Assembly (NCBI RefSeq): GCF_900105515.1 | Contig: NZ_FNSY01000001.1 | Span: 2,728,001 to 2,792,000 of the forward strand | Length of the DNA: 64,000 nucleotides | Reading direction: 5' to 3' | DNA from: Streptomyces sp. 2131.1 | Lineage (GTDB): Bacteria > Actinomycetota > Actinomycetes > Streptomycetales > Streptomycetaceae | Shown: in pieces, positions 1-9,075 of the stretch | How the letters are laid out: each line of letters starts with the position of its first letter | How positions within the stretch are numbered: the stretch's first letter is position 1 | Translations under genes and position numbers: made by a program | Notes under the pieces: model-generated | The model's database searches: none | The model's input: the letters and a program-made list of their open reading frames with translations, nothing else | What the model was told of the DNA's origin: nothing

Positions 1-234
1 GGCCTTCGGGGTCGTCGGGAGCTGTGTGGCCGCTGGGGCGGCGACAGGGGGTACGACCGGGGGCGCCCGGGAAAAGTTGCCCGGGATCAGATCACGGATC
101 GAGCACGACGGGCGAAGTGATCCACCTCACATAAGGATTTCATCAGTACGAGGACAACCATCGAGGCGTCCGGCAGGTCATGCATGCGGAACACCGGTTG
201 TCGGTTGTTGTACGACGGACCGGTTACAGCGTGA
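1..234. other. no gene recognised at left edge
   Basis: I see no convincing coding frame here on either strand. The stretch is locally less GC-rich than the genes and holds a short inverted repeat, two CCCGGG hexamers around positions 67-87. It probably separates the GMC oxidoreductase from the next gene beyond the window. Confidence 0.4.
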
Positions 235-264
235 GGGGCTGCACTGGGAGGGGGGTGCAGCCCC
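235..264 (-). terminator. hairpin after GMC oxidoreductase gene
   Basis: A 10-bp perfect stem (GGGGCTGCAC and GTGCAGCCCC) with a 10-base loop lies 11 bases past the stop codon of the minus-strand oxidoreductase. It has no T tract, which is common for Streptomyces terminators. Its placement is the main support. Confidence 0.55.
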
Positions 265-275
265 TTCTGCTGTTC

Positions 276-2111
276 TCAGGCCGTTTCCGCCTCTGCCTTC
301 TTCGGCGGCACCGTCGGCATACCCAGGAACGGCAGCCGGAGCGCGCCGAACGCCTCCTTCGGGACCGCCGGAGCCTGCGGTTCCACCGCCGCCAGCCGCT
401 CGTACGCCTCACCCTGGGCCGGGCGCGGGTCGGCCTCGCCCTTGTTGGGCCAGAACGACATGGCGCGCTCCGCCTGGGCGGTGATCGTCAGCGACGGGTT
501 GACGCCGAGGTTCGCGGAGACCGCCGAGCCGTCGACGACGGAGATGCCCGGGTGCCCGAACAGCCGGTGGTACGGGTCGATGACGCCCTCGTCCGCGCTG
601 GCGCCGATGGGGCAGCCGCCGAGGAAGTGGGCGGTGAGCGGGGTACCCATCAGCTCGCCGATGTTGGACCCGGGGAAACCGTTGATCTCGTCCGCGAGGA
701 GCGAGGCGCTCCGGGTCGCCTCGGCTATCTGCGTCGGGTTGGGCGCGCCGTGGCCCTGGCGGGCGGTGAGCAGGCCCTTGCCGATGCCGCTGGGCTTGCG
801 GTACGCGGTCAGGGAGTTGTCGAGCGACTGCATGACGAGCCCGATGATGGTCCGCTCCGACCAGCGCCGGTTGGAGAGCGAACGGACCGCGAGCGTGGGG
901 TGCTTGGCCAGGTTCCCGAACCAGGCGAGGACCCGGTGGGTGCTGAACGGCACCTGGAGGATGGTCATGCCGCCCATGGCGTTGGAGCCCTTGCCGTAGC
1001 GGACGGGCTCGATGTGGGTGTTCTCGTCGGGGTGGATGGACGAGGTGATGGCGACACCCTTGGTGAAGTCGGGGTTCGTCCCGTGCTTCTTGCGGTAGCG
1101 CCGCTCGGAGGTCTGCGCGCCGACGAGCCCCTCGGAGTTGGTACGGGTCAGCTCGCCGAGCCTCGCGGAGAGCCGGGGCAGCAGCCCCTTGTCCTTCATG
1201 GTGTGCAGCAGGGTCTGGGTGCCGTACGTGCCCGCCGCGACGACCACCTTGCGGGCGCGCAGCGCGGTGGGCTTCGCCTTCTTCCGGCGGTCGGTGGGCA
1301 CGGTGGCGACGCGGTAGCCGCCGTCGGGGTGCTCGGTGACGCCGACGACGGAGGTCATGGGATGGATGACCGCGCCGGCCTTCTCGGCGAGGTGGAGGTA
1401 GTTCTCGTTGAGGGTGTTCTTCGCGCCGTGGCGGCAGCCCGTCATGCACTCGCCGCACTCGGTGCACGCCTTGCGGGCCGGGCCCGCGCCGCCGAAGTAC
1501 GGGTCCGCGACCGTGCCGCCGGGCTTCGCGCGCGCCGTGCCGTCCGCGTCCTCGCCGTCCCCGAAGAAGACGCCGACCGGGGCGAGGTGGAAGGTGTCGC
1601 CGACGCCCATGGCCTCGGCGGTCGCCTTGAGGTGGACGTCCGAGGGGGTCGTCGTGGGGTTGAGCCGGACCCCGAGCATCCGCTTGGCCTGGTCGTAGTA
1701 CGGCTTCAGCTCGTCCTGCCAGTCCGTGATGTGCGCCCACTGGCGGTCCTCGAAGAACGGCGCGGGCGGCACGTACAGCGTGTTGGCGTAGTTGAGCGAG
1801 CCGCCGCCCACCCCGGCGCCGGCCAGCACCATCACCTTGCCGAGCAGGTGCACGCGCTGGATGCCGAAGAGGCCGAGGGCGGGCGCCCAGAGGTAGTTCT
1901 TCAGGTCCCAGGAGTTCTTCGGCAGGGTGCCCGGGGTGAAGCGGCGGCCCGCCTCCAGGACGCCGACCCGGTACCCCTTCTCGCTCAGCCGCAGCGCCGA
2001 GACCGCGCCGCCGAAGCCCGAGCCGACGACGAGCACGTCGTAGTCGTACGCGTCGTCGTCGGCCGCACCGGCCGGCCGGTCCTGATTCTGGGCAGGGCTG
2101 TCCTGGGACAT
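276..2111 (-). CDS. GMC-family FAD oxidoreductase, ChoD-like (putative cholesterol oxidase)
   Basis: A 611-residue flavoprotein. The N-terminal Rossmann motif GSGFGG (about residues 30-35) and a GGGS turn (102-105) bind FAD, and the C-terminal part carries the usual GMC substrate domain. Residues 216-226 form a CxxCxxCxxxC cluster, a feature I also associate with mycobacterial ChoD (Rv3409c). ChoD sits next to guaB3 there, and guaB3 is 14 kb away here. There is no signal peptide, so it is probably cytosolic or peripheral. The aldehyde dehydrogenase gene lies 57 bases upstream on the same strand, so the two may be co-transcribed for alcohol-to-aldehyde-to-acid oxidation. The family is clear; the sterol substrate is inference from family and synteny. 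Confidence 0.85.
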   Translation of the reverse strand: MSQDSPAQNQDRPAGAADDDAYDYDVLVVGSGFGGAVSALRLSEKGYRVGVLEAGRRFTPGTLPKNSWDLKNYLWAPALGLFGIQRVHLLGKVMVLAGAGVGGGSLNYANTLYVPPAPFFEDRQWAHITDWQDELKPYYDQAKRMLGVRLNPTTTPSDVHLKATAEAMGVGDTFHLAPVGVFFGDGEDADGTARAKPGGTVADPYFGGAGPARKACTECGECMTGCRHGAKNTLNENYLHLAEKAGAVIHPMTSVVGVTEHPDGGYRVATVPTDRRKKAKPTALRARKVVVAAGTYGTQTLLHTMKDKGLLPRLSARLGELTRTNSEGLVGAQTSERRYRKKHGTNPDFTKGVAITSSIHPDENTHIEPVRYGKGSNAMGGMTILQVPFSTHRVLAWFGNLAKHPTLAVRSLSNRRWSERTIIGLVMQSLDNSLTAYRKPSGIGKGLLTARQGHGAPNPTQIAEATRSASLLADEINGFPGSNIGELMGTPLTAHFLGGCPIGASADEGVIDPYHRLFGHPGISVVDGSAVSANLGVNPSLTITAQAERAMSFWPNKGEADPRPAQGEAYERLAAVEPQAPAVPKEAFGALRLPFLGMPTVPPKKAEAETA

Positions 2112-2168
2112 GGCACTCCTCGGTACGAAAAGGACAGAAGTGGTGCGGTGCGCGGGGGCGCGGGGGCG

Positions 2169-3797
2169 TCAGCGCAGGCGGAAGGCCTTCATCGCCTTCA
2201 GGCTGCGGCTCATGAACGCCGCGTACTTCTCGTCGTCCATCCCGAAGGACGGGGCGAGCGGGATCAGGCGCTGCTGGGCAACGGTCTGGGCCTCGGTGTA
2301 CTTGAGGATGCCCTCGGAGCCGTGGCGCCGGCCGAGACCGGAGTCCTTCATGCCGCCCATCGGGGACTGCACGCTGCCGTACGCGGGGGCGTACCCCTCG
2401 TTGATGTTGACCGTGCCGGTGCGCAGCCGGGCGGCGACGCGGTGGCCGCGCTTGGAGTCCTTGGTCCAGACACTGGAGTTCAGGCCGTACGGGGTCGCGT
2501 TGGCCAGCTCCACGACCTCGTCCTCGTCGCGGAAGCGGTAGATCGAGACGACCGGGCCGAAGGTCTCCTCGGTGCACACGGCCATGGGCGCCTCGACGCC
2601 GTCCAGGATCGTCGGCTCGTAGAAGAGCGGGCCGATGTCGGGGCGGGCGACCCCGCCGGCCACCAGCTCGGCGCCCTTCTCGACGGCCTCGGCGACGTGC
2701 CGGCTGACGGTCTCCAGCTGGCGTTCACCGACCAGCGAGCCCATGTCGGCGCCGTACGCGAGGGAGTTGCCGAGCCGCATCGCCTTCGTACGGGCGGCGA
2801 ACCGCTCCACGAAGTCGTCGGCGACCGACTCGTGGACGTACAGCCGCTCGATGGAGATGCAGAGCTGGCCGGCCGAGGAGAAGCAGGCGCGCACGGCGCC
2901 GGCGGCCGCCTTCTCCACGTCGGCGTCGGCCAGGACCAGCATGGCGTTCTTGCCGCCGAGCTCCAGCGAGACGCCGACGAGCCGGGCGGCCGCGCCCTGG
3001 GCGACCTCGCGGCCGGTGCGGGTGGAGCCGGTGAACGAGACGTAGTCGGCGTGCTTGACGACCTCGGGGCCGACGACGGGTCCGTCACCGAGGACCACCT
3101 GGAAGACCTCCGGCGGCAGCCCGGCCTCGATCAGGAGGTCGCGGGCCCACAGGGCGGTCAGCGCGGTCTCGGTGTCGGGCTTCATCACCACGGCGTTGCC
3201 GGAGACGAACGCGGGCAGCGCGTCGCCGACAGACAGCTCGAAGGGGTAGTTCCACGGAGCGATCTGGCCGATGACACCGCGCGGCTGGCGCAGCTCGGTG
3301 ACCTTGGTGAGGGTCGGTACCACGCCGGTGTGCCGCTTCGGCTTCAGGTACGCGGACGCCTTGCGGCCGTAGTGCCGGGCGGCGACGGCGACCGCCTGCA
3401 CCTCCTCGTGGGCGTGCAGCCGGGCCTTGCCGGTCTCCAGCTGGATGAGGTCGAGGACCTCGGACTGGCGGCCGATGACCAGGTCGTGGAAGCGCAGGAG
3501 GACCGCGGCCCTGGTGCGGACGGGCAGAGCGGCCCAGGCGGGCTGGGCGGCGCGGGCCCGCTCGAAGGCGGTGGCCACGTCCTCCGGGGTGGACTCCGGC
3601 AGGTCGGCCAGCTTCTCGCCGGTGAACGGCGTGTGGTTGGCGGTGCGGCCGGAGCCGACGACGCCGCGCGTCAGCTGGGCGATCACCTCGGGCGTCACGA
3701 CGTCGGCGGCCGTGCGCACGCCCGCGGGGGCGGCGGCGACGGGGTTGGTGCCGACAGCGGCGGCGGAGGGGGACGTGAGGGCCTGCGAGTCCGTCAT
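2169..3797 (-). CDS. succinate-semialdehyde dehydrogenase family protein
   Basis: A 542-residue NAD(P)-dependent aldehyde dehydrogenase. The expected residues are present: the PWNYP oxyanion asparagine near 183, the general base glutamate in LELGGKN near 279, and the nucleophilic cysteine in AGQLC near 313. Best family fit is succinate-semialdehyde dehydrogenase (GabD2-like), which makes succinate from the C4 aldehyde in GABA breakdown. No GABA transaminase gene is adjacent, so the physiological aldehyde is uncertain. The first 50 residues are low-complexity Ala/Pro-rich and exceed the usual family length. The gene is followed by the GMC oxidoreductase and may share its transcript. Confidence 0.85.
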   Translation of the reverse strand: MTDSQALTSPSAAAVGTNPVAAAPAGVRTAADVVTPEVIAQLTRGVVGSGRTANHTPFTGEKLADLPESTPEDVATAFERARAAQPAWAALPVRTRAAVLLRFHDLVIGRQSEVLDLIQLETGKARLHAHEEVQAVAVAARHYGRKASAYLKPKRHTGVVPTLTKVTELRQPRGVIGQIAPWNYPFELSVGDALPAFVSGNAVVMKPDTETALTALWARDLLIEAGLPPEVFQVVLGDGPVVGPEVVKHADYVSFTGSTRTGREVAQGAAARLVGVSLELGGKNAMLVLADADVEKAAAGAVRACFSSAGQLCISIERLYVHESVADDFVERFAARTKAMRLGNSLAYGADMGSLVGERQLETVSRHVAEAVEKGAELVAGGVARPDIGPLFYEPTILDGVEAPMAVCTEETFGPVVSIYRFRDEDEVVELANATPYGLNSSVWTKDSKRGHRVAARLRTGTVNINEGYAPAYGSVQSPMGGMKDSGLGRRHGSEGILKYTEAQTVAQQRLIPLAPSFGMDDEKYAAFMSRSLKAMKAFRLR

Positions 3798-3949
3798 GAG
3801 GGCGAGAGTACGTCGGCCGGAAGGCTTTGGGTACCCGTGGGTAACAGCTTTTCACCGTCTCTCCCGGAGTCCCGCCACCCACCCGTCGACTCAGCCAGCG
3901 ATCACTGGCGGCATAACCCCTGATCAGGGGCGTTCGCTCGACTGAGGGC

Positions 3950-5602
3950 CTACTGCTCGGCCGGCGGGCGCCAGCTGCGGAGGATCGCGTTGAATCGGTC
4001 GCGGGTGTCGTCCCAGTCGTCGGCGGGGCCCGTCATGTAGAGCGCGTACTCCGGGCCGCCCTCCTTCTCGAAGTACATCTGGTCGATGGCGTGCCGCGCC
4101 TCGCCGTTCTTCTCGGTCCAGGTGAACTCCCAGATGGACCCCGGGTAGTCGCGGTAGAGGTTGGTGTTCAGCTCCAGCCGGTGGTACTCCGGCAGGCGGG
4201 TGCTGAGGGTCGCCTCCAGCCCCGTCATGTGGTCGTAGGAGTTGTCGAAGTCGGGGGCGGGGTCGACGCTCACCCGCAAGTAGTGCACACCGCCGTCGGG
4301 GGTGTAGTCGATGTTGTTGTCGGTGACCTTGCGCTCCCAGCCCTCCGGCAGCAGGACGCTGAACCCGGAGGGGTCCTCGACGCGCCGCCAGCCGTCCGGC
4401 ACGTTCTGCGTCGCCGTGTCCCCCGAGGGCGAGCCCGTCGGGGTCGGCGTGGGCGTCGGCTTCGGCTTCGGCGGCCCCGGCGTGCGGGTGCCTTCGGAGG
4501 TCGTGGAGCCGGTCGTGGAACCGGCCGCGTCCGTGCGGTGCGCGTACAGCATCGCGGCGATCCCGGCGCCGCCGCCGAGCAGGGCGGCCAGGGCGATGAC
4601 CAGGACGGCCGTACGCCACCGGCTGCGGCGGGCGGCCGGGGCGGGCGCCGGCACGGGCGGGGGCATTACGGCGGGGCCGGGCTGCGGCAGCACCGCGGTG
4701 CCTCCGCGCAGCATGTCCTCGGAGACCTGCTGGGTCGGGACGAACGCCTGGGCGGCCCGGGGCGTACGGCCCTCCATGGCCTCCAGGAGCATCCGCTCGG
4801 TCTCCGCCGCCGTCGGGCGGTCCTCCGGCTCCTTGCGCAGCAGCGCGGTGATGACGGGGGCGAGCGCCCCGGCCCTGGCAGGCGGCGGCGGTTCCTCGGT
4901 GACGACGGCCTGCATGGTCGATATGGGGGACGTCCGGCGGAACGGCGAACGCCCCTCGACGGCCGTGTACAGCGTGGCGCCCAGCGACCACAGGTCGGAC
5001 GCGGGGCCGGGGTCGCCGCCGCGTACCCGTTCGGGCGCCAGGTAGTCGATGGAGCCGACGAGTTCACCGGTTCTGGTGATGGTGGAGTCGCCCTCGATCG
5101 CGGCGATCCCGAAGTCGGTGAGCAGGACCCGGCCGTCCCGGGCGAGCAGCACGTTGCCCGGCTTCACGTCGCGGTGCAGCACCCCGGCCCCGTGCGCGGC
5201 GCGCAGGGCGCCGAGCACGTGCAGCCCTATGCGGGCGGCCTCGCGCGCGTCGATCTCGCCGCCGGACTCCTTCGCCCGGTCGGCGAGCGAGGGGCCGTCG
5301 ACGTACTGCATGACGATCCACGGCCGGTTGTCGTACTCGACGACGTCGTGGACGGTGACGACGCCGGGGTGGGTGATCCGGGCGGCCGCGCGGGCCTCCT
5401 TCTGCGTGCGCTGGTGCAGCACGATCCGGTCCGACTCGGCCACGTACAGACCGGCGGTCAGCTCCTTGACGGCCACCGTGCGGTGCAGCACCTCGTCGTG
5501 GGCGCGCCACACCTTGCCCATGCCGCCGCGCCCGAGTACGTCGCCCAGCCGGTACCTCCCGGCCAGCAACAGCCCAGCTTCCGTGCCCTGTGATCGATCC
5601 AC
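3950..5602 (-). CDS. membrane Ser/Thr protein kinase, PknB type (first of trio)
   Basis: About 550 residues from a GTG start at 5602, preceded by a G-rich ribosome-binding site and a -10-like TAACCT about 28 bases further up; an ATG at 5671 is the alternative. A complete kinase domain fills roughly residues 12-275: glycine loop GRGGMG, VAVK lysine, HRDVKPGN catalytic loop, DFG and APE. A proline-rich juxtamembrane stretch follows, then one transmembrane helix (about 325-348), a Thr/Pro-rich linker and a roughly 148-residue C-terminal domain outside the membrane. That domain begins GWRRVEDPSGFSV and contains an LPEGW motif. It is shared with the next two proteins, so the three are paralogous receptors. 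Ligand unknown; not a PASTA kinase. Confidence 0.88.
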   Translation of the reverse strand: MDRSQGTEAGLLLAGRYRLGDVLGRGGMGKVWRAHDEVLHRTVAVKELTAGLYVAESDRIVLHQRTQKEARAAARITHPGVVTVHDVVEYDNRPWIVMQYVDGPSLADRAKESGGEIDAREAARIGLHVLGALRAAHGAGVLHRDVKPGNVLLARDGRVLLTDFGIAAIEGDSTITRTGELVGSIDYLAPERVRGGDPGPASDLWSLGATLYTAVEGRSPFRRTSPISTMQAVVTEEPPPPARAGALAPVITALLRKEPEDRPTAAETERMLLEAMEGRTPRAAQAFVPTQQVSEDMLRGGTAVLPQPGPAVMPPPVPAPAPAARRSRWRTAVLVIALAALLGGGAGIAAMLYAHRTDAAGSTTGSTTSEGTRTPGPPKPKPTPTPTPTGSPSGDTATQNVPDGWRRVEDPSGFSVLLPEGWERKVTDNNIDYTPDGGVHYLRVSVDPAPDFDNSYDHMTGLEATLSTRLPEYHRLELNTNLYRDYPGSIWEFTWTEKNGEARHAIDQMYFEKEGGPEYALYMTGPADDWDDTRDRFNAILRSWRPPAEQ

Positions 5603-5708
5603 CTGTGTCCCCGCCCCCGTTGCTTCGGAAGACAGGTTACGGAGGGGACGCGCGGCCACGGAACCTCGCATCGCCCACGAGACCGCACTGTGATGCAGAT
5701 CCTGTGCT

Positions 5709-8700
5709 TCAGCCCGTCACTCGGTAGGACAGGCCGGCCTGTTGGTAGATCTCGGTGATCCGGTCGCGCTCGTCCTCCGGGCCGATGACCTGGAGGATGT
5801 GGTAGCGCCCGCCGACGAGCATCACGAGGTTGCGTACGTACACCTCGCGGCCGTTGACGTCCTGCCAGGTGAACTGGCCCTCCGCCATGGCCTGTCGGCC
5901 CACGTCCGTACGGCGCAGTCCGCTCGCCGTCGACCAGCTGGAGTCCCGGAACGGCTTCAACTCCGGTTCCCTGTCCCGCTGGTAGTCGAGCGGGTCGCTG
6001 CCGTTGGCCTTGGCGGTGTCGCGCCCGGGGACGATGAGCACGCTGAAGCCGTCGCTGCCGTAGCGGACCTGGCGCTCCGCGTTGGCCGGGCTGCGCTGCC
6101 AGCCCTTGGGCAGCCCGACCTCGAAGCCCTCGGCGTCCTTGCGCAGCGTGTAGCCGGGCGCGAGCGCGGCGGCGGACCGGCTGGTCTGCGGCTTCTGCGC
6201 CCCGGACGACTTGGCGGGCGACGGCTTCTTCGAGGCGCCGGCCGTGGGCTCGGGCGTCGCGGAGGCCGGGGGCGCGGAGGCGGTACGGGAGGGTGCGGCG
6301 CCGGTCCCCTTGTCCTCGCCGTCCTCGCCGGACCTGGGCATGAACAGCACCGCGTACGCGATGGCCCCGACGAGCGCCAGCAGGATCAGGACGAGCAGGG
6401 TCCGGCCGAGGCTGCGCGGCCGGTCGCCCTGCCGCAGCGCGCGGGGCTCACGGGGTTCCCGGGGCCGGCGGGGCTCCTTCAGCCGTGGCTCGTGGTGCGT
6501 TACGGCGGTACGGTCCACGGCGTCCCGGGTCTGCCGGTGCCGGGCGTGCGTCCCGCCGCCGCGACGGGCGCGCCGCTTGCGGACGAGCTCGCCGCGCCGG
6601 CGTACGACGGGCAGCCGCGTGGCGTCCTCGGCGGGCATCATCACGACGTCGAGCCCGGCCTCCGGTTCCGGCGCCGACCGTACGAGGGAGCGCAGCCAGC
6701 CGCTCAGCTCCTCCACGTCGGGCCGTTCGGTCGGGTCTTGGCGCAGCAGCGACTCGACGACCGGGCGCAGCGGCCCGCACTCCTCGGCGAAGGCGGGTGG
6801 CTCGCCGCAGACCATCTGGACCAGCTCGGCGGCGCTGTCCTCCGGGTAGGGCGCGTGCCCCTGTACGGCGCGGAACAGCAGCGCGCCCAGGGCCCACAGG
6901 TCGGTGGCGGGCCCGATGGGCGGCGCCAGCTGCCAGTTCCCGTGCACGGGCCCGGCCTGCTCGGGCGCCCAGCGCTCGGTGACGGCACCGACCACGGCGA
7001 TCCGAGCCTGCCGGGCCCGCTCGGCGGCGAGCGCGGTGGCGGGGCCCTGGTACCCGGACCCGCCGGGTGCCTCGGAGTCGTCGTCCCACCGCGAGGAGGG
7101 TGCCTCACGCCCCGCGTCCCGCCCGCGCGGCCCGGCGCCGTACGGTTCGCGACCGGCCGATGGCAGCTCGGCGCGCCGGGTTTCCTGGCGACCGGGCGTC
7201 CGACGGCCGGAGGCGTCGCGACCGGCCGGCGGCAGCTCGGCGCGCCTGCCCGGGGCCGCGCCCCTCCGCGCCGCGTCGGCGCGCAGCGCGTCCTCGCGGG
7301 AGCCGCCCGCCGGGACGGGCCGGCCGGCGGCGGGGCCGTCGTCCCACGTACCGGTCAGGTGCAGCCGTCGCGGCGGCGGCCCGCCGTCGTCGTCCTCGTC
7401 GTCGTCCTCGTCGTCATAGGGCTCGGGGTCGTAGGGCGGCACCTGGCCGTACGGTCCCCGCGCGTCGGGGTCGCGCACCCAGCCCCCGGGCAGCTGAGGC
7501 AGTTCGGGGCGGGGGTGCGGCGGGGTGCTCCAGGAGCGAGCGGGCCCCCGCTCGTCGCCGAACTCGTCGTCCCGCGCCGGCGGAAGGACGCTCCAGGCCC
7601 CGGAGCCCGTGCCCGGCCCGTCCCCGTCCTCGGCGTCCACCCCCTGCGGGCCGTCCCACCACGGCCGGCCGTCACCCGTCTCCTCGCCCCGCCCCACCGG
7701 CACGGCCCCCCAGCCACCCGACGGCGCGCCCGGGTCGTCCCCGTACGTGTCGTCCCGCCCCTGCGGCGCCACACTCCAGTCACCCGACGGCGCACCCGAG
7801 TCGTCCCCGTACCCGTCATGCCGCCCGTGCGGGCCCAAGCCCCCGGCGCCCGACGGTGCCTCCGGGTCGTCCCCGTACCCGTCATGCCGCCCGTGCGGGC
7901 CCAAGCCCCCGGCGCCCGACGGTGCCTCCGGGTCGTCCCCGTACCCGTCGTCCCGCCCCTGCGGTCCCGCACCCCAGGCCCCGGAGGCCGCGTCCGGACC
8001 CTCCCCGTACTCGTCATCGGCCCCCTGCGGCCCCGCACCCTCGCGCGTCCCCGGCGGCAGTGCCGCCCCCGTGGCGCGGGCGCCCGCACGGGTGCCCGCG
8101 CGGTACGCGGCGATCGCGCCGGCCCGGGCGCGGGCCGCGCTGTCCGTGCCGGCGGCGGGCGCCGACCCGTCGTACGGGCCCGACTCGATCGCGGCGGGGC
8201 CGCGCGACGCGGGCAGCCGCCCGGGGTCGGTGGCGGGCGGCACGTAGGGCCCGGTGGGGCCGGTCTCGACGGCGGGGCCGCCGTGGCCGTCCTCGTCCGG
8301 CTCGTCGTCCTCGGGGCGCGGCACCGGGCTGTAGCCGCACAACGCCTCCTCGGCCGCACCGGCGGCGAGCCCGGTGAGGACGACGCGTCCGTCGTCGCAG
8401 ACGAGCACCGTGCGTGCGGTGATGTTGCGATGGGTCCAGCCGTGCGCGTGCAGCACGCGGAGCGCGGTGAGCACGTCGGAGCCGATCTCCGCCGCCCGGT
8501 ACGGGGTGAGCGGGCGCTCCGCGAGCAGGGCCGCGAGCGGTCGGGACGCGACGAGTTCGCTCACTATCCAGAGCGAGCCCGCCTCCGCGAAGACGTCGAA
8601 GACCTGGTCGAGGCGCGGATGGTCGGGGACCTGGGCCGCCGCCTGGGCGGCCTCGATCGCGCGCCGCACGGCCGGGTCCGCCGGCCGCCGGACGTCGGCC

Positions 8701-8894
8701 AGCACGGCGGACGCGCGCCCGTCGCCCTCGACGAACTCCGCGTCCACCACCTCGGGCAGCGGCACCTGACGGACCAGGACCTCCTGCCCGCTGTACGTGT
8801 CGAAGGCCCGTGTCTCGACGAGTTCGTACGCGTCGGACGGAGGCAGCGGAAGGCGATAGCGGTCGGCGAGCACCCGACCCGCGTAGTCGTCCAC
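5709..8894 (-). CDS. membrane pseudokinase with repeat-rich insertion (second of trio)
   Basis: 1,061 residues from a GTG at 8894 with a GGGGAGG ribosome-binding site. The fold is kinase-like (residues 1-180 and about 620-740), but the catalytic residues are gone. There is no glycine loop, the VAVK lysine is Arg42, HRD is HRN (155-157), the following lysine is Ala, the metal-binding Asn is Thr162, and DFG reads GLA (175-177). Between the DFG position and APEQ lie over 400 residues of acidic, Gly/Pro-rich sequence with tandem 22-residue repeats. The C-terminal kinase lobe (DLWALGALLF) is intact. One transmembrane helix and a C-terminal sensor-like domain (LPKGW motif) match its two neighbours. 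It is likely a scaffold or allosteric partner of the flanking active kinases; that is inference. Confidence 0.85.
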   Translation of the reverse strand: MDDYAGRVLADRYRLPLPPSDAYELVETRAFDTYSGQEVLVRQVPLPEVVDAEFVEGDGRASAVLADVRRPADPAVRRAIEAAQAAAQVPDHPRLDQVFDVFAEAGSLWIVSELVASRPLAALLAERPLTPYRAAEIGSDVLTALRVLHAHGWTHRNITARTVLVCDDGRVVLTGLAAGAAEEALCGYSPVPRPEDDEPDEDGHGGPAVETGPTGPYVPPATDPGRLPASRGPAAIESGPYDGSAPAAGTDSAARARAGAIAAYRAGTRAGARATGAALPPGTREGAGPQGADDEYGEGPDAASGAWGAGPQGRDDGYGDDPEAPSGAGGLGPHGRHDGYGDDPEAPSGAGGLGPHGRHDGYGDDSGAPSGDWSVAPQGRDDTYGDDPGAPSGGWGAVPVGRGEETGDGRPWWDGPQGVDAEDGDGPGTGSGAWSVLPPARDDEFGDERGPARSWSTPPHPRPELPQLPGGWVRDPDARGPYGQVPPYDPEPYDDEDDDEDDDGGPPPRRLHLTGTWDDGPAAGRPVPAGGSREDALRADAARRGAAPGRRAELPPAGRDASGRRTPGRQETRRAELPSAGREPYGAGPRGRDAGREAPSSRWDDDSEAPGGSGYQGPATALAAERARQARIAVVGAVTERWAPEQAGPVHGNWQLAPPIGPATDLWALGALLFRAVQGHAPYPEDSAAELVQMVCGEPPAFAEECGPLRPVVESLLRQDPTERPDVEELSGWLRSLVRSAPEPEAGLDVVMMPAEDATRLPVVRRRGELVRKRRARRGGGTHARHRQTRDAVDRTAVTHHEPRLKEPRRPREPREPRALRQGDRPRSLGRTLLVLILLALVGAIAYAVLFMPRSGEDGEDKGTGAAPSRTASAPPASATPEPTAGASKKPSPAKSSGAQKPQTSRSAAALAPGYTLRKDAEGFEVGLPKGWQRSPANAERQVRYGSDGFSVLIVPGRDTAKANGSDPLDYQRDREPELKPFRDSSWSTASGLRRTDVGRQAMAEGQFTWQDVNGREVYVRNLVMLVGGRYHILQVIGPEDERDRITEIYQQAGLSYRVTG
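7743..8006 (-). repeat. 66-bp in-frame tandem repeats inside the pseudokinase gene
   Basis: Copies at 7809-7874 and 7875-7940 are identical over 66 bases. Diverged copies flank them at 7743-7808 and 7941-8006, and weaker ones extend over about 7510-8035. Each encodes 22 residues built on GPxGRxDGYGDDPEAPSGA. The unit is a multiple of three, so copy number can change without breaking the frame. Confidence 0.9.
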
Positions 8895-9075
8895 GACGCC
8901 TCCCCAGAGCGCGCTGTCCCCCGGTCACGAAGACCGCACCGAATCGGTCGATCGCGGTCGCTTGCGGTGCAATTGACTGCGTGTTTCGGCTGCGTACGGT
9001 CTCCGGGCTCTCACCATACGTGGCATGCGGCGGCCGCGCGGCAGGGTCGGTGCAACCCGGCCGCCCGGCCGGCCC

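Noticed and set aside
180..3923. long open frame on the plus strand across the GMC and aldehyde dehydrogenase genes
   Set aside because: It is the antisense shadow of two genes with clear family motifs; its translation is low-complexity Arg/Gly/Val and matches nothing.
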